Source: a virus. Taken from it: a DNA stretch of 45,628 nt. Both the position numbers and the translations under genes were made by a program. The DNA lies in the IMG/VR virus record IMGVR_UViG_3300017763_000036, positions 1 to 45,628 of that record; one strand, given 5' to 3'. The first letter of the stretch is position 1, and every line of letters starts with the position of its first letter. The notes under the pieces were generated by a model, which saw nothing but the letters and a program-made list of their open reading frames with translations, searched no databases and was not told the DNA's origin. Shown here piece after piece: positions 28,139 to 36,123 of the stretch.

Positions 28139-28505
28139 ATTTTATTTGATCCTTGCTATCTCTGTTTCTATTATACTGGTCTACGATAAAGTTTTTGTTA
28201 TAATTTTTACGCTCTGCTTCCAACTTGTAATAAAGAAAAGCTTGAAACCCGTTTAGGTGTGAATCAGTAGGAAAGAAATATTTCCATCCTTTAGACATTC
28301 CTTTTGCTATATAATAACAAAATGCTACCCCTATTTTACCAGTGTTTTTTTTAAAATTAATTACAGCAGTATGATCTGATGTTGGTATAACTTCTTCTAC
28401 CTCAAAGCTTTCTTTAGAAACATTACCCTCTCTGTCCGGACGGGAAAATCTTTCTGCTATTACTTGGCTAAACTTATGTAGCTCTTTTGCTATTTGTTTA
28501 TTCAT
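28122..28505 (-). CDS. Conserved-looking phage protein of unknown function (127 aa)
   Basis: 127 residues, overlapped by both neighbours by 8-17 bases, so translationally coupled. The central part reads like a compact alpha/beta domain: HTAVINFKKNTGKIGVAFCY, then YYIAKGMSKGWKYFFPTDSH, followed by a basic helix (YYKLEAERKNYNKNF). The GWKYFFPTDSH segment looks like a conserved core. No enzyme family is recognised. Confidence 0.6.
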   Translation of the reverse strand: MNKQIAKELHKFSQVIAERFSRPDREGNVSKESFEVEEVIPTSDHTAVINFKKNTGKIGVAFCYYIAKGMSKGWKYFFPTDSHLNGFQAFLYYKLEAERKNYNKNFIVDQYNRNRDSKDQIKYEHEI

Positions 28506-28845
28506 TTTTTTTTCTTGTATGGGTCACCACTCTATGGCAATTAGCACATCGGATTTCACACTTATCTATTTCTTGTTTTATTGTTTCTATGCTATAAGAA
28601 TTTCTAACCATATTTGAAATGCACATTATTTTTTTTCCTCTTACGTGATCAAAGTCTAATACTAATGGATTAGTTTCTCCGCAGTCTATACATTTAGATA
28701 TGGTTTTAATTGCATCAATATATTCCTTCGCTTTTCTTCTTTGACTTTTGTTTCTTAAATAAGATCTTTTTTTTATCTTTTTTTTATTAGCCTCATAATG
28801 ACGTTTAGATGCAGCAGCTTGATCTTTTTTATCCTTATAAGCCAT
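28498..28845 (-). CDS. HNH endonuclease-like protein
   Basis: 115 residues. After a very basic N-terminus (about 1-45) comes a zinc-bound HNH/McrA-like core: CIDCG (C52, C55), LDFDHVRGKK (D65, H67) and CEIRCANCHRVVTH (C100, C103, H104, H109). The D-x-H, CxxC and final H are the expected metal and catalytic residues. Phage HNH proteins act as homing or packaging-associated nickases or as host-DNA degraders. Because this one sits far from terminase with replication genes, a homing or DNA-processing role is possible. It overlaps the next gene by 8 bases and follows the previous one by 32. Confidence 0.75.
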   Translation of the reverse strand: MAYKDKKDQAAASKRHYEANKKKIKKRSYLRNKSQRRKAKEYIDAIKTISKCIDCGETNPLVLDFDHVRGKKIMCISNMVRNSYSIETIKQEIDKCEIRCANCHRVVTHTRKKNE

Positions 28846-28877
28846 TTCGTGATTAGCAAGGCCAAATAACTATCAGA

Positions 28878-29069
28878 CTACACTTCATCAGACATGGAAA
28901 TTATTAAGTCGTTTAATTCTTTTACTAATTTTTGAGCTTTAATCTTGGCTTGCTCATAATCTCTGTCCATCAAGTCTTCATACAAATCATCTCCGAAGTC
29001 ATGAATAGCGCTACAAACATATTTTATATGTGTTATCTCTCTTCTATCCTCTGTTGCTACTCCTGGCAT
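28878..29069 (-). CDS. Small helical protein of unknown function (63 aa)
   Basis: Overlaps the upstream DnaA domain IV-like gene by 13 bases. It is acidic and almost entirely helical in pattern (YEDLMDRDYEQAKIKAQKL, VKELNDLIISMSDEV). No family is recognised. It may be a partner of the DNA-binding protein encoded directly upstream, given the coupling. Confidence 0.55.
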   Translation of the reverse strand: MPGVATEDRREITHIKYVCSAIHDFGDDLYEDLMDRDYEQAKIKAQKLVKELNDLIISMSDEV

Positions 29070-29491
29070 GACAGTTTGATCCTGTTTTTTATATTTTTTA
29101 ACTCTTCTTGAACATCTATTAAGGACAAATTTAACATTTTATTTTGTTCTCGCAACTCATTTAGTTCTTTTTTTATTTGCAAGGGTTTTAATTCATCATA
29201 TTCCCCTTCTTCTCCTTCCCATAAAATTATAATATTTTTATAATCCCTTTCTAATTGAGCATCAAATTTTCTCATAAAAGGAAATTCTTTTACTGCGTGC
29301 AGAACAGTTGCGTGGTTTTTACGAAATGCTGTTCCTATTGCTGTGTAAGACATTAAACACTTTTCTCTTAATAAAGTATATGCTAATGCTCTGGCTTTAA
29401 TGTATAAGTAAGTTCTGTTTTTAGAATCTATATCAATCTCGTAATGAGAGTTGATCATTTGCTTTATTGCTTTTACTTTTTCTTGATTCAT
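29057..29491 (-). CDS. DnaA domain IV-like DNA-binding protein (144 aa)
   Basis: Residues about 24-70 match the helix-turn-helix of DnaA domain IV: IKARALAYTLLREKC, then YTAIGTAFRKNHATVLHAVK, where KNHATVLHA aligns with the DnaA signature DHTTVLHA. There is no AAA+ domain, so it is a stand-alone DNA binder. The C-terminal half is acidic then helical (coiled-coil-like, LKKELNELREQNKMLNL type). The ATG is preceded by a typical A/T-rich leader, although this makes a 59-base overlap with the upstream gene. It may recognise origin or regulatory repeats, or compete with host DnaA. Confidence 0.72.
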   Translation of the reverse strand: MNQEKVKAIKQMINSHYEIDIDSKNRTYLYIKARALAYTLLREKCLMSYTAIGTAFRKNHATVLHAVKEFPFMRKFDAQLERDYKNIIILWEGEEGEYDELKPLQIKKELNELREQNKMLNLSLIDVQEELKNIKNRIKLSCQE

Positions 29492-29795
29492 TTGATTTTA
29501 AATTTATTAAGTCCAAATACTCATCCATCTCTATTAATTTTAAATCAGAAAGTATAGGAATTGATGAGTGGTCTTTTATTACTTCCACTATAAAGGTTAC
29601 CGGCTCATTGTCATCACTCATAACTAATCCTTCTAACACTGTGGACACCAATAGGTTAGGTCTTACTTTATGTTCATTAGACTGGATGTATTTTGCTATT
29701 TTAATACCAGTTCTGATATCCATGTCTTGCAATGTCTCTACAAAGTCTTCTTCAATATCAAACCCCGCCTCTGTATACTTCGGTTTTGCATCCAT
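29433..29795 (-). CDS. Protein of unknown function (120 aa)
   Basis: Overlaps the VRR-NUC gene upstream by 38 bases and the DnaA-like gene downstream by 59. The sequence is acidic in the first two thirds (FDIEEDFVETLQDMDIRTGI) and ends in a basic Ser/Lys/Asn tail (SRKSKSNKANDQLSLRD). The C-terminal tail is encoded in the overlap and may be poorly constrained. No family is recognised. Co-location suggests a replication-linked role. Confidence 0.55.
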   Translation of the reverse strand: MDAKPKYTEAGFDIEEDFVETLQDMDIRTGIKIAKYIQSNEHKVRPNLLVSTVLEGLVMSDDNEPVTFIVEVIKDHSSIPILSDLKLIEMDEYLDLINLKSNESRKSKSNKANDQLSLRD

Positions 29796-30003
29796 GTTTT
29801 TCTAATTCTTTTAATCTATACTCTTGTAGCTTGGATAATTTACCTGTTGGTTTTTTTACCTCCGAAAACAAAACTTGACTTCCAGGAGGTATAGCAAGGA
29901 GATCGGGGATACCATTCTTATTAGTCTTGATTAGCTTAAGAACATAGTATCCTTCCGACTCCAGTTGCTTAATCCTTTGCAGTTGTATTTGTTGTTCAGT
30001 CAT
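29758..30003 (-). CDS. VRR-NUC domain nuclease
   Basis: A minimal, 81-residue VRR-NUC (PD-(D/E)XK superfamily) protein. Visible motifs are NGIPDLLAI (D34), FSEVKKPTGKLSKLQ (E48, K50, Q60) and LKELEKHG, the usual order for the family. Stand-alone VRR-NUC proteins in phages are structure-specific nucleases, proposed to act with nearby SNF2-type helicases. Here the SF2 helicase gene is the next one upstream, 105 bases away. The start is the only ATG giving a full domain. Confidence 0.85.
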   Translation of the reverse strand: MTEQQIQLQRIKQLESEGYYVLKLIKTNKNGIPDLLAIPPGSQVLFSEVKKPTGKLSKLQEYRLKELEKHGCKTEVYRGGV

Positions 30004-30075
30004 ATTGATGTTGTAAAAGTTAATCAGGACACACTGTTAATTCAGTTTTTACCCCACCCTACCAAGTCTTTTAAT

Positions 30076-30099
30076 AAAAACAAGTAGGTGCCGAACCTA
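30076..30099 (-). terminator. Possible weak terminator after helicase gene
   Basis: On the - strand TAGGT/ACCTA forms a 5-base stem with a 5-base loop, followed by CTTG and five T residues. It lies just after the helicase stop at 30109. The stem is short, so attenuation rather than full termination is likely. Confidence 0.35.
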
Positions 30100-30108
30100 A
30101 TTTACTTT

Positions 30109-31341
30109 TTACAAACTTACAAAATCTCTTCTAAAATGAGCAAGGGTATAATCCTTCTTCTTTACAACCGCTTTATAGATGTCTTTTTCTATGCCTCCCC
30201 TACTAAATATCCAGTACACATCATTCCTTAATCTATCTTTAGTTGTCATACGGTCTCTTGACTGCCAATAAGATGTAGCGCTAAAGTCAATATTATAATA
30301 TACTAACGCATTTGCTTTCCTTAAACTAATACCTTCTCTTCCACTTACAATTTGGAGTGCTATATTTTTATCAGTATTATTAAAACAATCTAAGTCTGTG
30401 CAAATGTTTTCCCCAAAAACTTGTTTAATAGCGTTTAATTCTTCTTTAAACTTATAAAATATTCCTATCTTAAATCCTCTAAATGTTTTCCTTATAAATT
30501 CAGCCTTACTTAAATCCAGCACCATAGAGTTTCCACTCTCAAATTTTATAGTTCCGCTACACATTTGATGAACCTTAGTCATTAGTTTTACTGAGGTATC
30601 CGCAAGTATTACTTCACTTTCTCCTTCTACAACTAAATCTTTTTTTAATTTATTAATTAAATTAATTGTTTCTGGTTTAATATCAACCTCTAAAATATGT
30701 TCAGTAGTCTCAACTATAAATCCAGCTTCTTTCTGGCTAAAGTTAATGGTGTAGGGAGACATGTCTTCGATTATTTTTTTACTTCCTTTAGAATAATCGT
30801 TAATATAAAGTCCTCCTATTTTTTTCTGCACTACCTTAACATATTCTTTAGCAAATTTATAGAAGTTTTTATATTGATTAAAGGGATTGCTGGGGATAAA
30901 GCATACTTGATGATACATTTGAGAATACGACTCGGGAGTAGGCGTTCCGCTTAGTAATATAACATAAGGTTTTGATCTGGCTATAATGTTAGATACTTTT
31001 TTTGATCTACCACTTGGTTTTGGAAACGCTCCCATTCCATGAGCCTCATCACATATTACTACATCCCATTCAGTTTGTTTTACTTTATGTAATGATTCAT
31101 AATTAATGACTTGTAATTCAAAATCAGGACAAAGCAACTCATAGTCTTTTTCTATACTGGAAATAGCTTTTTTTTTAGTTATAAACAAAACCTTTTTAAT
31201 ATTTAGGTTTTCACATATACCTAAGCTTGTCAGCGTTTTACCGGTTCTAACCTCCATTGCTAAATAAAGGAACTTATTGTTTTTTATTATCCCAACCCCA
31301 TTAGATATAATATCTTTCTGATAGTCTCTAAAATTTATCAT
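30109..31341 (-). CDS. SF2 (SNF2-like) DNA helicase/translocase
   Basis: 410 residues with the superfamily 2 motifs in order: Q-like FRDYQKD (4-10), Walker A MEVRTGKT (29-36), motif Ia VLFITKKKA, DEAH (98-101), SGTPTP (131-136) and a C-terminal motif V/VI region VSGREGISLRKAN then YWQSRDRMTTKDR. The pattern matches the short phage SNF2-type helicases that lie next to VRR-NUC genes. It overlaps the primase-helicase gene by 4 bases (ATGA). The likely role is remodelling replication forks or recombination intermediates. Confidence 0.87.
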   Translation of the reverse strand: MINFRDYQKDIISNGVGIIKNNKFLYLAMEVRTGKTLTSLGICENLNIKKVLFITKKKAISSIEKDYELLCPDFELQVINYESLHKVKQTEWDVVICDEAHGMGAFPKPSGRSKKVSNIIARSKPYVILLSGTPTPESYSQMYHQVCFIPSNPFNQYKNFYKFAKEYVKVVQKKIGGLYINDYSKGSKKIIEDMSPYTINFSQKEAGFIVETTEHILEVDIKPETINLINKLKKDLVVEGESEVILADTSVKLMTKVHQMCSGTIKFESGNSMVLDLSKAEFIRKTFRGFKIGIFYKFKEELNAIKQVFGENICTDLDCFNNTDKNIALQIVSGREGISLRKANALVYYNIDFSATSYWQSRDRMTTKDRLRNDVYWIFSRGGIEKDIYKAVVKKKDYTLAHFRRDFVSL

Positions 31342-33740
31342 ATATCTATTGATGTTTGTTTTTCTTTTTCAACAAATTGAATCCACTTTCCTATCATATC
31401 TCTACCCTCTAAAGGATAACACTCATATTTGTACTGAGAAAAAGATGATAGCCACTTTCCAAACCTAACCCTACTAACAGCCATTCTTGATTTAGGAGCA
31501 TAATCAGGATATTCATTAGTAAAATCAAGATATAAATCATTTATTTTAATTCTTTCTCCTGGTATTAGTTTAGAGTTAGGACTGCCCCCTATTACTCCAC
31601 ACCACTCTATAAATTCGTGAGATGTTTCTGCAGAGAATTGCCTTGCTTTTAGGTTGACAAAATCGCTTTTTAATAATCCTTTCTCTAAATATAATTGCAG
31701 ATTTTGTATCATATAGTTATCAAATTGACACCAATCATTATCATCCCATTCTCCAAACATAAGTTTACTAAACTCTACAAGAGGAGTAAATTCTTTAGTA
31801 TAAAATTGACTTAACTCTAATTCCCATTTTCTTCTTTCAAAAGAAGATCCTTTTCCTTTTATTGCGTAGTTAGTAGTTATAGCCACCTTAGGAGATTTAC
31901 TAAATGGTATTTTAATAGCATCTTTATTTTTCTTTTCAAGAGTCAATCCTTCAGTTACTACACTAAATAATCTTTCAAAGTCAAAGTGTTTTTTTACATC
32001 ATCAAAACAAAGTATTTGTGTATCAGCAGAAACTAATTGATAAGCAAAAGATTTTTCAAAGTTAAATGACTTACCATCTATTACCACTAACTTTTTCATG
32101 TGAGACAATCCAGTCATAAACAATCCCTTTCCAGTACCACCCTCAGGGTTGTCTGATATAACCTCATCATTAAGTATAGTTGCTGGGCAGTAAGATAAGT
32201 TTTTCCATCCATGCAATAAATAACCTATAGTAGACTCCATTGATTTAGTTCTTTTTTCAGTGCCACCACTAATATTATTTATAAAAGTTTTATAATCACA
32301 ATCAGTAATTTCACATATATCAAAGACTCTATTTATTACGTGGTCTTTCCAAACATACCCTCCTAAATCTAAGTAATCAATAGGGATAACCTCATCCTTA
32401 GTTATTTTAACTGCACAATTTTTATAGTATAAATAAGCGGTGCTTTTATTATCGGCAATAAAATAAACATTAATAGAAGATAATAAAGTTAAGAACTCCT
32501 CTCTAAAATATCTAACTTGATCTGCAAAGTAATTGTAAACTGATATATCATCTATATCTAACAGGTAATTTAAGATAAAATCTTTAATTTCTTTTTCTGA
32601 CGTATGGTCTATCAGGTTGTTAGTTACTTTAACAAATACGTAGTTCTTACTTCCTTCAGGATTAAACTTGTAAAAACCATTATCTTCTAAAAACTTTTTA
32701 AAAGATATATGTACAATCTTTACTACTCCCTTTTCTGATTTACTCCAAAACTTTTGCTTGTCTTGTTCTTCCTCTAACCTTCTAATAACATTATCTATAA
32801 CACTGTCCTCTACTTCAGAGCTATCTTCTATATGAGATTTTATTTCCCCTTTAGATACTCCTTTTCTTAATTTAGACTTAACCTCATTTACTCTTTCTTC
32901 ATCTTCATAATATTTAGTTCCAAAATTCTGGACTTGTTTATATGCTGAACTAATCGTTCTTTTAATTTCATTTTGAGAAAAGTCTTTACTTACAAAATTA
33001 TTCATTATGTATTCAGCTAAAGTTCTATTAATCCCAAAATCATTAAAGGCAGATGCCAGTATATAAACATTATTATTTCTCTCTCCACTATTTAATCCGT
33101 ACTTTCTCTCCCACCACTTCATTAGTATCTCAACTATTTTATTTTCATCGGTAATAGGTATAGTTTGTATGTCTTTATGTTTTACTACCTCTTGGTATTC
33201 TTGTTCTATAATTTGATTAAAAACACTGGATTGCTCATTAATATGGATTAAGGGATCATAACTCTCATAACATACTCTTGATAAATTTTTACAAGACACA
33301 TCAAAATATTCACTATCATAATGATGCTGTAAAGAATTAAAAAATTGCTTATGAGTTTCAGCTTCATCCGGAATCTTTACTAAGACCTTTAATCCTAATC
33401 CACTGGGCGAAATAAAACATGAGTAGGTGTATCTATCTTTTGTTATGTTTTCTTTTTCTTCCAGTAATTCTTTTTCTGAAGGAAAATTATCAAAATCTAA
33501 ACATATAAGTCCACTATGCTTAGTAATAGATGAGTCGTTTCTTTTTGTAAATTTACCACTAAAACATATTGCCGGTAATGATTGCTTTAATTTATTTCTT
33601 ATTTCTTTGTCTTTTTCTGCCCTTATTGATCGGACTATTTCTTGTGATGCTCCTTCTTGAATCCTTTCTAATATTTTTGATACGTCTCTATAAAAAGGTT
33701 GAGAAGTGTCTTTAATGTCTTTAAATATGGTGATTTCCAT
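31338..33740 (-). CDS. Primase-helicase: VirE N-terminal-like domain plus SF3/D5-like helicase
   Basis: 800 residues. The N-terminal ~200 match the VirE-N/BT4734-type domain, with an AEP-primase-like pattern: LDFDN (81-85, DxD) and SPSGLGLK (111-118). Residues about 215-270 form a PriCT-like helical domain (NSGERNNNVYILASAFND). The C-terminal part is a superfamily 3 helicase: Walker A GGTGKG (534-539), Walker B ILCFDD (576-581) and sensor VAITTN (619-624). The expected role is unwinding and priming at the phage origin. The gene is preceded by a 246-base regulatory region with iteron-like repeats and a promoter. Confidence 0.86.
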   Translation of the reverse strand: MEITIFKDIKDTSQPFYRDVSKILERIQEGASQEIVRSIRAEKDKEIRNKLKQSLPAICFSGKFTKRNDSSITKHSGLICLDFDNFPSEKELLEEKENITKDRYTYSCFISPSGLGLKVLVKIPDEAETHKQFFNSLQHHYDSEYFDVSCKNLSRVCYESYDPLIHINEQSSVFNQIIEQEYQEVVKHKDIQTIPITDENKIVEILMKWWERKYGLNSGERNNNVYILASAFNDFGINRTLAEYIMNNFVSKDFSQNEIKRTISSAYKQVQNFGTKYYEDEERVNEVKSKLRKGVSKGEIKSHIEDSSEVEDSVIDNVIRRLEEEQDKQKFWSKSEKGVVKIVHISFKKFLEDNGFYKFNPEGSKNYVFVKVTNNLIDHTSEKEIKDFILNYLLDIDDISVYNYFADQVRYFREEFLTLLSSINVYFIADNKSTAYLYYKNCAVKITKDEVIPIDYLDLGGYVWKDHVINRVFDICEITDCDYKTFINNISGGTEKRTKSMESTIGYLLHGWKNLSYCPATILNDEVISDNPEGGTGKGLFMTGLSHMKKLVVIDGKSFNFEKSFAYQLVSADTQILCFDDVKKHFDFERLFSVVTEGLTLEKKNKDAIKIPFSKSPKVAITTNYAIKGKGSSFERRKWELELSQFYTKEFTPLVEFSKLMFGEWDDNDWCQFDNYMIQNLQLYLEKGLLKSDFVNLKARQFSAETSHEFIEWCGVIGGSPNSKLIPGERIKINDLYLDFTNEYPDYAPKSRMAVSRVRFGKWLSSFSQYKYECYPLEGRDMIGKWIQFVEKEKQTSIDI

Positions 33741-33744
33741 TGTA

Positions 33745-33930
33745 TATGTTGATTTTATGTTAATTTAATGTCAGTTTTATTTTTACTTTTTTAACTATTT
33801 ACTTCTTATATTCTTTTTATTTATGTTAATATGTTAATAATATATATAAAAAAGATAATAAAAGAATATATATATATCAATATATTACTTATAGTCTATA
33901 AATAGCTTACAAACTTAACATATCAACATA
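33745..33930. repeat. AT-rich iteron-like element 1 (TATGTTRA repeats) before primase-helicase
   Basis: Six 8-base TATGTTRA copies: direct on the + strand at 33745-33752, 33756-33763, 33822-33829 and 33830-33837; reverse at 33915-33922 and 33923-33930. The pairs at 33822 and 33915 are each abutting and are inverted relative to each other, with starts 93 bases apart. The ~77 bases between are nearly pure A/T, including AATATATATATATC. An equivalent element lies at 43018-43125. Either an origin (iterons plus unwinding region) or an operator array could look like this. The gap 33741-33986 holds no gene. Confidence 0.6.
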
Positions 33931-33941
33931 TATTAATGCAA
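33910..33941 (-). promoter_or_regulatory. Promoter for the primase-helicase operon
   Basis: On the - strand TTG (33941-33939), 21 bases, then TAAGTTTG (33917-33910), a full Bacteroidota-type promoter. Two abutting TATGTTRA repeats fill most of the spacer and the -7 box edge, so a repeat-binding protein would control access of polymerase. Confidence 0.6.
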
Positions 33942-33964
33942 AAGAAAGGGGACACGAAGCCCCC
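33940..33964 (-). terminator. Rho-independent terminator after SSB-like gene
   Basis: On the - strand GGGGGC/GTCCCC pairs with one wobble around a TTCGT loop and is followed by TTTCTTTT. It lies 22 bases after the stop of the 85-residue gene and directly before the next promoter. Confidence 0.75.
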
Positions 33965-33986
33965 TCCCTTACATTAGTACTTAGTT

Positions 33987-34244
33987 TTAGAAAGGTAGAT
34001 CCTCATCTACTGCTGGTGCAGTTTCTTTCTTAGGTTCAGGCTTATAAGTGTCTACAGTTAAGTAATGTGTTTTACCATACTCATCTTCACCATCTTTTTT
34101 AGCCGATACATTTAGCTTGATATACTTCTTTCCATTGTATTCAAACATGTGTTCTTGAGGTAAGTCTGTTAAACATACGCTGCATGAGATTAAGTTCCCA
34201 TCAAACTTGGAAACTCCGTTTCCTACATAGATTTTTTCTGCCAT
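33987..34244 (-). CDS. Small single-stranded DNA-binding-like protein
   Basis: 85 residues with one small beta domain (KIYVGNGVSKFDGNLISCSV, KYIKLNVSAKKDGEDEYGK, THYLTVDTYKP) and the acidic tail DEDLPF, which copies the C-terminal tip of bacterial SSB (DDDIPF) that recruits replication proteins. No complete classical OB-fold SSB signature is visible, so it is a short phage type. It ends its transcript at a terminator. Upstream are the recombination nuclease and annealing protein, which is a typical setting for a phage SSB. Confidence 0.68.
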   Translation of the reverse strand: MAEKIYVGNGVSKFDGNLISCSVCLTDLPQEHMFEYNGKKYIKLNVSAKKDGEDEYGKTHYLTVDTYKPEPKKETAPAVDEDLPF

Positions 34245-34247
34245 GAT

Positions 34248-34412
34248 TTAATTTTTATAAATTATTTTTTCCAACTGATTCATTGTTGCCTCCATAAGAT
34301 TATCTCTTTCGGCTTGAGAAGTAAGGTCGGTTGGAATTTGCAACCATACTACTCTTTCTTTTTTATTAAAGTATTTCTTTAATGATGTAATTTTCAATAT
34401 CTTCTTTAGCAT
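34248..34412 (-). CDS. Small overlapping ORF (54 aa), unknown
   Basis: An ATG at 34412 opens 54 codons that overlap the end of the RecE-like gene by 47 bases and stop 3 bases before the SSB-like ATG. The product is basic then amphipathic (YFNKKERVVWLQIPTDLTSQ, then a helix MEATMNQLEKIIYKN). It would otherwise leave a 121-base gap in a very compact operon, which favours it being real. An internal TTG at 34397 is an alternative start. No family is recognised. Confidence 0.5.
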   Translation of the reverse strand: MLKKILKITSLKKYFNKKERVVWLQIPTDLTSQAERDNLMEATMNQLEKIIYKN

Positions 34413-35100
34413 CTTTACTATAAAATTTGTTAAACACTTCTATTGCTTTTTCTACTTTCTCTTTTCCATTAGTCAAAAAAGTTTGTGATGGATGATATAT
34501 TCCTAACTCCAGCGTGCTTTTATCTACTACATAAAACGCAACGGGCTTGTCAAAGAATTGCTGATACAGGTATGCTTGACTATCATAGTTATACTTCCTG
34601 GCACTATATTTAAAATCTTTTATATTTCCAGTTGTTTTAAGATCTATAATAAAATCTTTAGAAACAATATCTGCCTTGCCTTTCCACATCATACCCATAA
34701 CCTCATGTATAGCTGGTACTTCATACTCATTACCGGTATCATATATGTCCTCAAAAAACTCTAAGTTATTTTTCATAACACTTATTGCTTTATCAATCTC
34801 TACCTTTTCTTTATCTAACATCATTAATGTTCTACCATAATTAAGTATCTCTTCCTTATACTTTTTAGAATTTCTACTGGCTACATCTATACTGACAAAC
34901 TCTTCTGAAGTTAATTTTTCAGGTTCTAACATAGCTGTATGAAAGTATCTACCAACTAACATAGGTTTAGTAAATTCTTTAGGTTTCCTAAAACTTTTTG
35001 GATCATTTAACAGGTTGATAATATCAGAGTTAGACAAGAACTTTCTCCCAAACTCTCCGTAGTAATGATGATCATCTTTTAATTTATCTAAATCACTCAT
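34366..35100 (-). CDS. RecE-like PD-(D/E)XK exonuclease
   Basis: 244 residues with the exonuclease VIII/PDDEXK pattern: GRYFHTAML (H54), GKADIV (D144), IIDLKTT (D153, K155) and QAYLYQ (Q175). These supply the metal-binding and catalytic residues of the RecE/lambda-type fold. Such enzymes resect double-stranded ends so that an annealing protein can load. The annealing protein gene is directly upstream, 2 bases away, so the two form a recombination pair. The length is that of phage RecE nuclease domains, not full-length E. coli RecE. Confidence 0.84.
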   Translation of the reverse strand: MSDLDKLKDDHHYYGEFGRKFLSNSDIINLLNDPKSFRKPKEFTKPMLVGRYFHTAMLEPEKLTSEEFVSIDVASRNSKKYKEEILNYGRTLMMLDKEKVEIDKAISVMKNNLEFFEDIYDTGNEYEVPAIHEVMGMMWKGKADIVSKDFIIDLKTTGNIKDFKYSARKYNYDSQAYLYQQFFDKPVAFYVVDKSTLELGIYHPSQTFLTNGKEKVEKAIEVFNKFYSKDAKEDIENYIIKEIL

Positions 35101-35102
35101 AA

Positions 35103-35711
35103 CTATTTTATATGTTTAGATATTTCCTTTTTTACCAGTGGCTTAATTTTATATTTAACCTCTAAGTTTTTTACAATTTTAGGTAATCCAAGTTCTTTAT
35201 TATCTGCAACATATTTTAATACTTTAGCAAAATTTGCATCACCTATATTTAATTCAACGTGGGTCGCTTTCTTAGGCACTGGAGTTTTACTAACGGGCGT
35301 AGATGTATGTACTACTAATGAAGTATCTTCCCCTATCCACAAACTCAAACCTAACCCATGCATAGCTATTGCCTTTGCAGTAGATCTTTGTATTGCAGTG
35401 TTTACATCCATAGACGAAACTTTGTCAATAGATATAGAGTTATTTCTATAATCCATTACCGGCAAATAATCTATATGCTCCATATCATTAATAGTAATCC
35501 CCACTTTTACATAAGCAGTTTTTCCATCAGTAAAAAAGTTTAATCCAGTATGCTCACTTTCATATACTTTTCTTTGTGCATTAGGGTATTCGCTTTTAAT
35601 CATACTCCAAGCAGTTGCCCAAGATAGATAGCTAAATTTCCCTTTCTTTTCAGTTTTATCCTTTACGGATATGGATGATAAATCCTTAAAGATGTTCTTT
35701 TTCTTTTCCAT
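35103..35711 (-). CDS. DUF1071/Sak-type single-strand annealing protein
   Basis: 202 residues. The N-terminal ~135 match DUF1071 (Sak-type annealing proteins): FSYLSWATAWSMIKSEYPNA, TAYVKVGITIN, DYLPVMDYRNNSI, and the helix MDVNTAIQRSTAKAIAMHGL followed by GLSLWIGED. These proteins anneal complementary single strands in phage recombination. The C-terminal part is basic (KYKIKPLVKKEISKHIK). It sits in an operon with the RecE-like nuclease and the SSB-like protein. It overlaps the preceding gene by 26 bases. Confidence 0.85.
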   Translation of the reverse strand: MEKKKNIFKDLSSISVKDKTEKKGKFSYLSWATAWSMIKSEYPNAQRKVYESEHTGLNFFTDGKTAYVKVGITINDMEHIDYLPVMDYRNNSISIDKVSSMDVNTAIQRSTAKAIAMHGLGLSLWIGEDTSLVVHTSTPVSKTPVPKKATHVELNIGDANFAKVLKYVADNKELGLPKIVKNLEVKYKIKPLVKKEISKHIK

Positions 35712-36123
35712 TTGATTTGATTTTATTTAATTTAAGTTGTTGTTGTGAATACTTTATTAGTAGCTTATCTCTACTATTTTTTAATTTTTGTATATGTTTA
35801 TCGTTTTTTCTTGAGTTTACCTCCATTCTCATTTTATACTCTACAAGATCCAGCTTTCTTTTGCAATTATACATAGATAGTAGAATGCATCCTTTTACCC
35901 ATCCATTAATATAAAATAGTTCATACTCCTCATCACTGCATTCTGAAAAATAATCTCCAGACTTATTGCAGTTTAATATCTCTATTTTAGAAGGGAATTT
36001 TTGGAGTTTAGCGCCTCTATTTATAATACTATACCCATTTGTAAGTTTGTTTTTAATTGCTCCCTGATCCTCTAAAGATTGTGCATAAATTTCTTCTAAA
36101 CTATACACCTTGAATATCAGCAA
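35686..36123 (-). CDS. Protein of unknown function (145 aa)
   Basis: Overlaps the DnaA-like gene upstream by 23 bases and the annealing gene downstream by 26. It is basic at the C-terminus with a long heptad-like helix (KLKNSRDKLLIKYSQQQLKL). A central aromatic patch (YELFYINGWVKGCILLSMYN) includes a Cys. No recognised domain. The tight overlaps on both sides support a real gene in the recombination operon. Confidence 0.58.
   Translation of the reverse strand: MLIFKVYSLEEIYAQSLEDQGAIKNKLTNGYSIINRGAKLQKFPSKIEILNCNKSGDYFSECSDEEYELFYINGWVKGCILLSMYNCKRKLDLVEYKMRMEVNSRKNDKHIQKLKNSRDKLLIKYSQQQLKLNKIKSNGKEKEHL

Noticed and set aside
28074-28256. + strand ORF opposite the 127-residue gene
   Set aside because: It is a hydrophobic shadow of the - strand gene without leader or neighbours in its direction.
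33741-33986. A hidden gene in the A/T region before the primase-helicase
   Set aside because: All frames are short and the region is explained by the promoter, terminator and repeat element.
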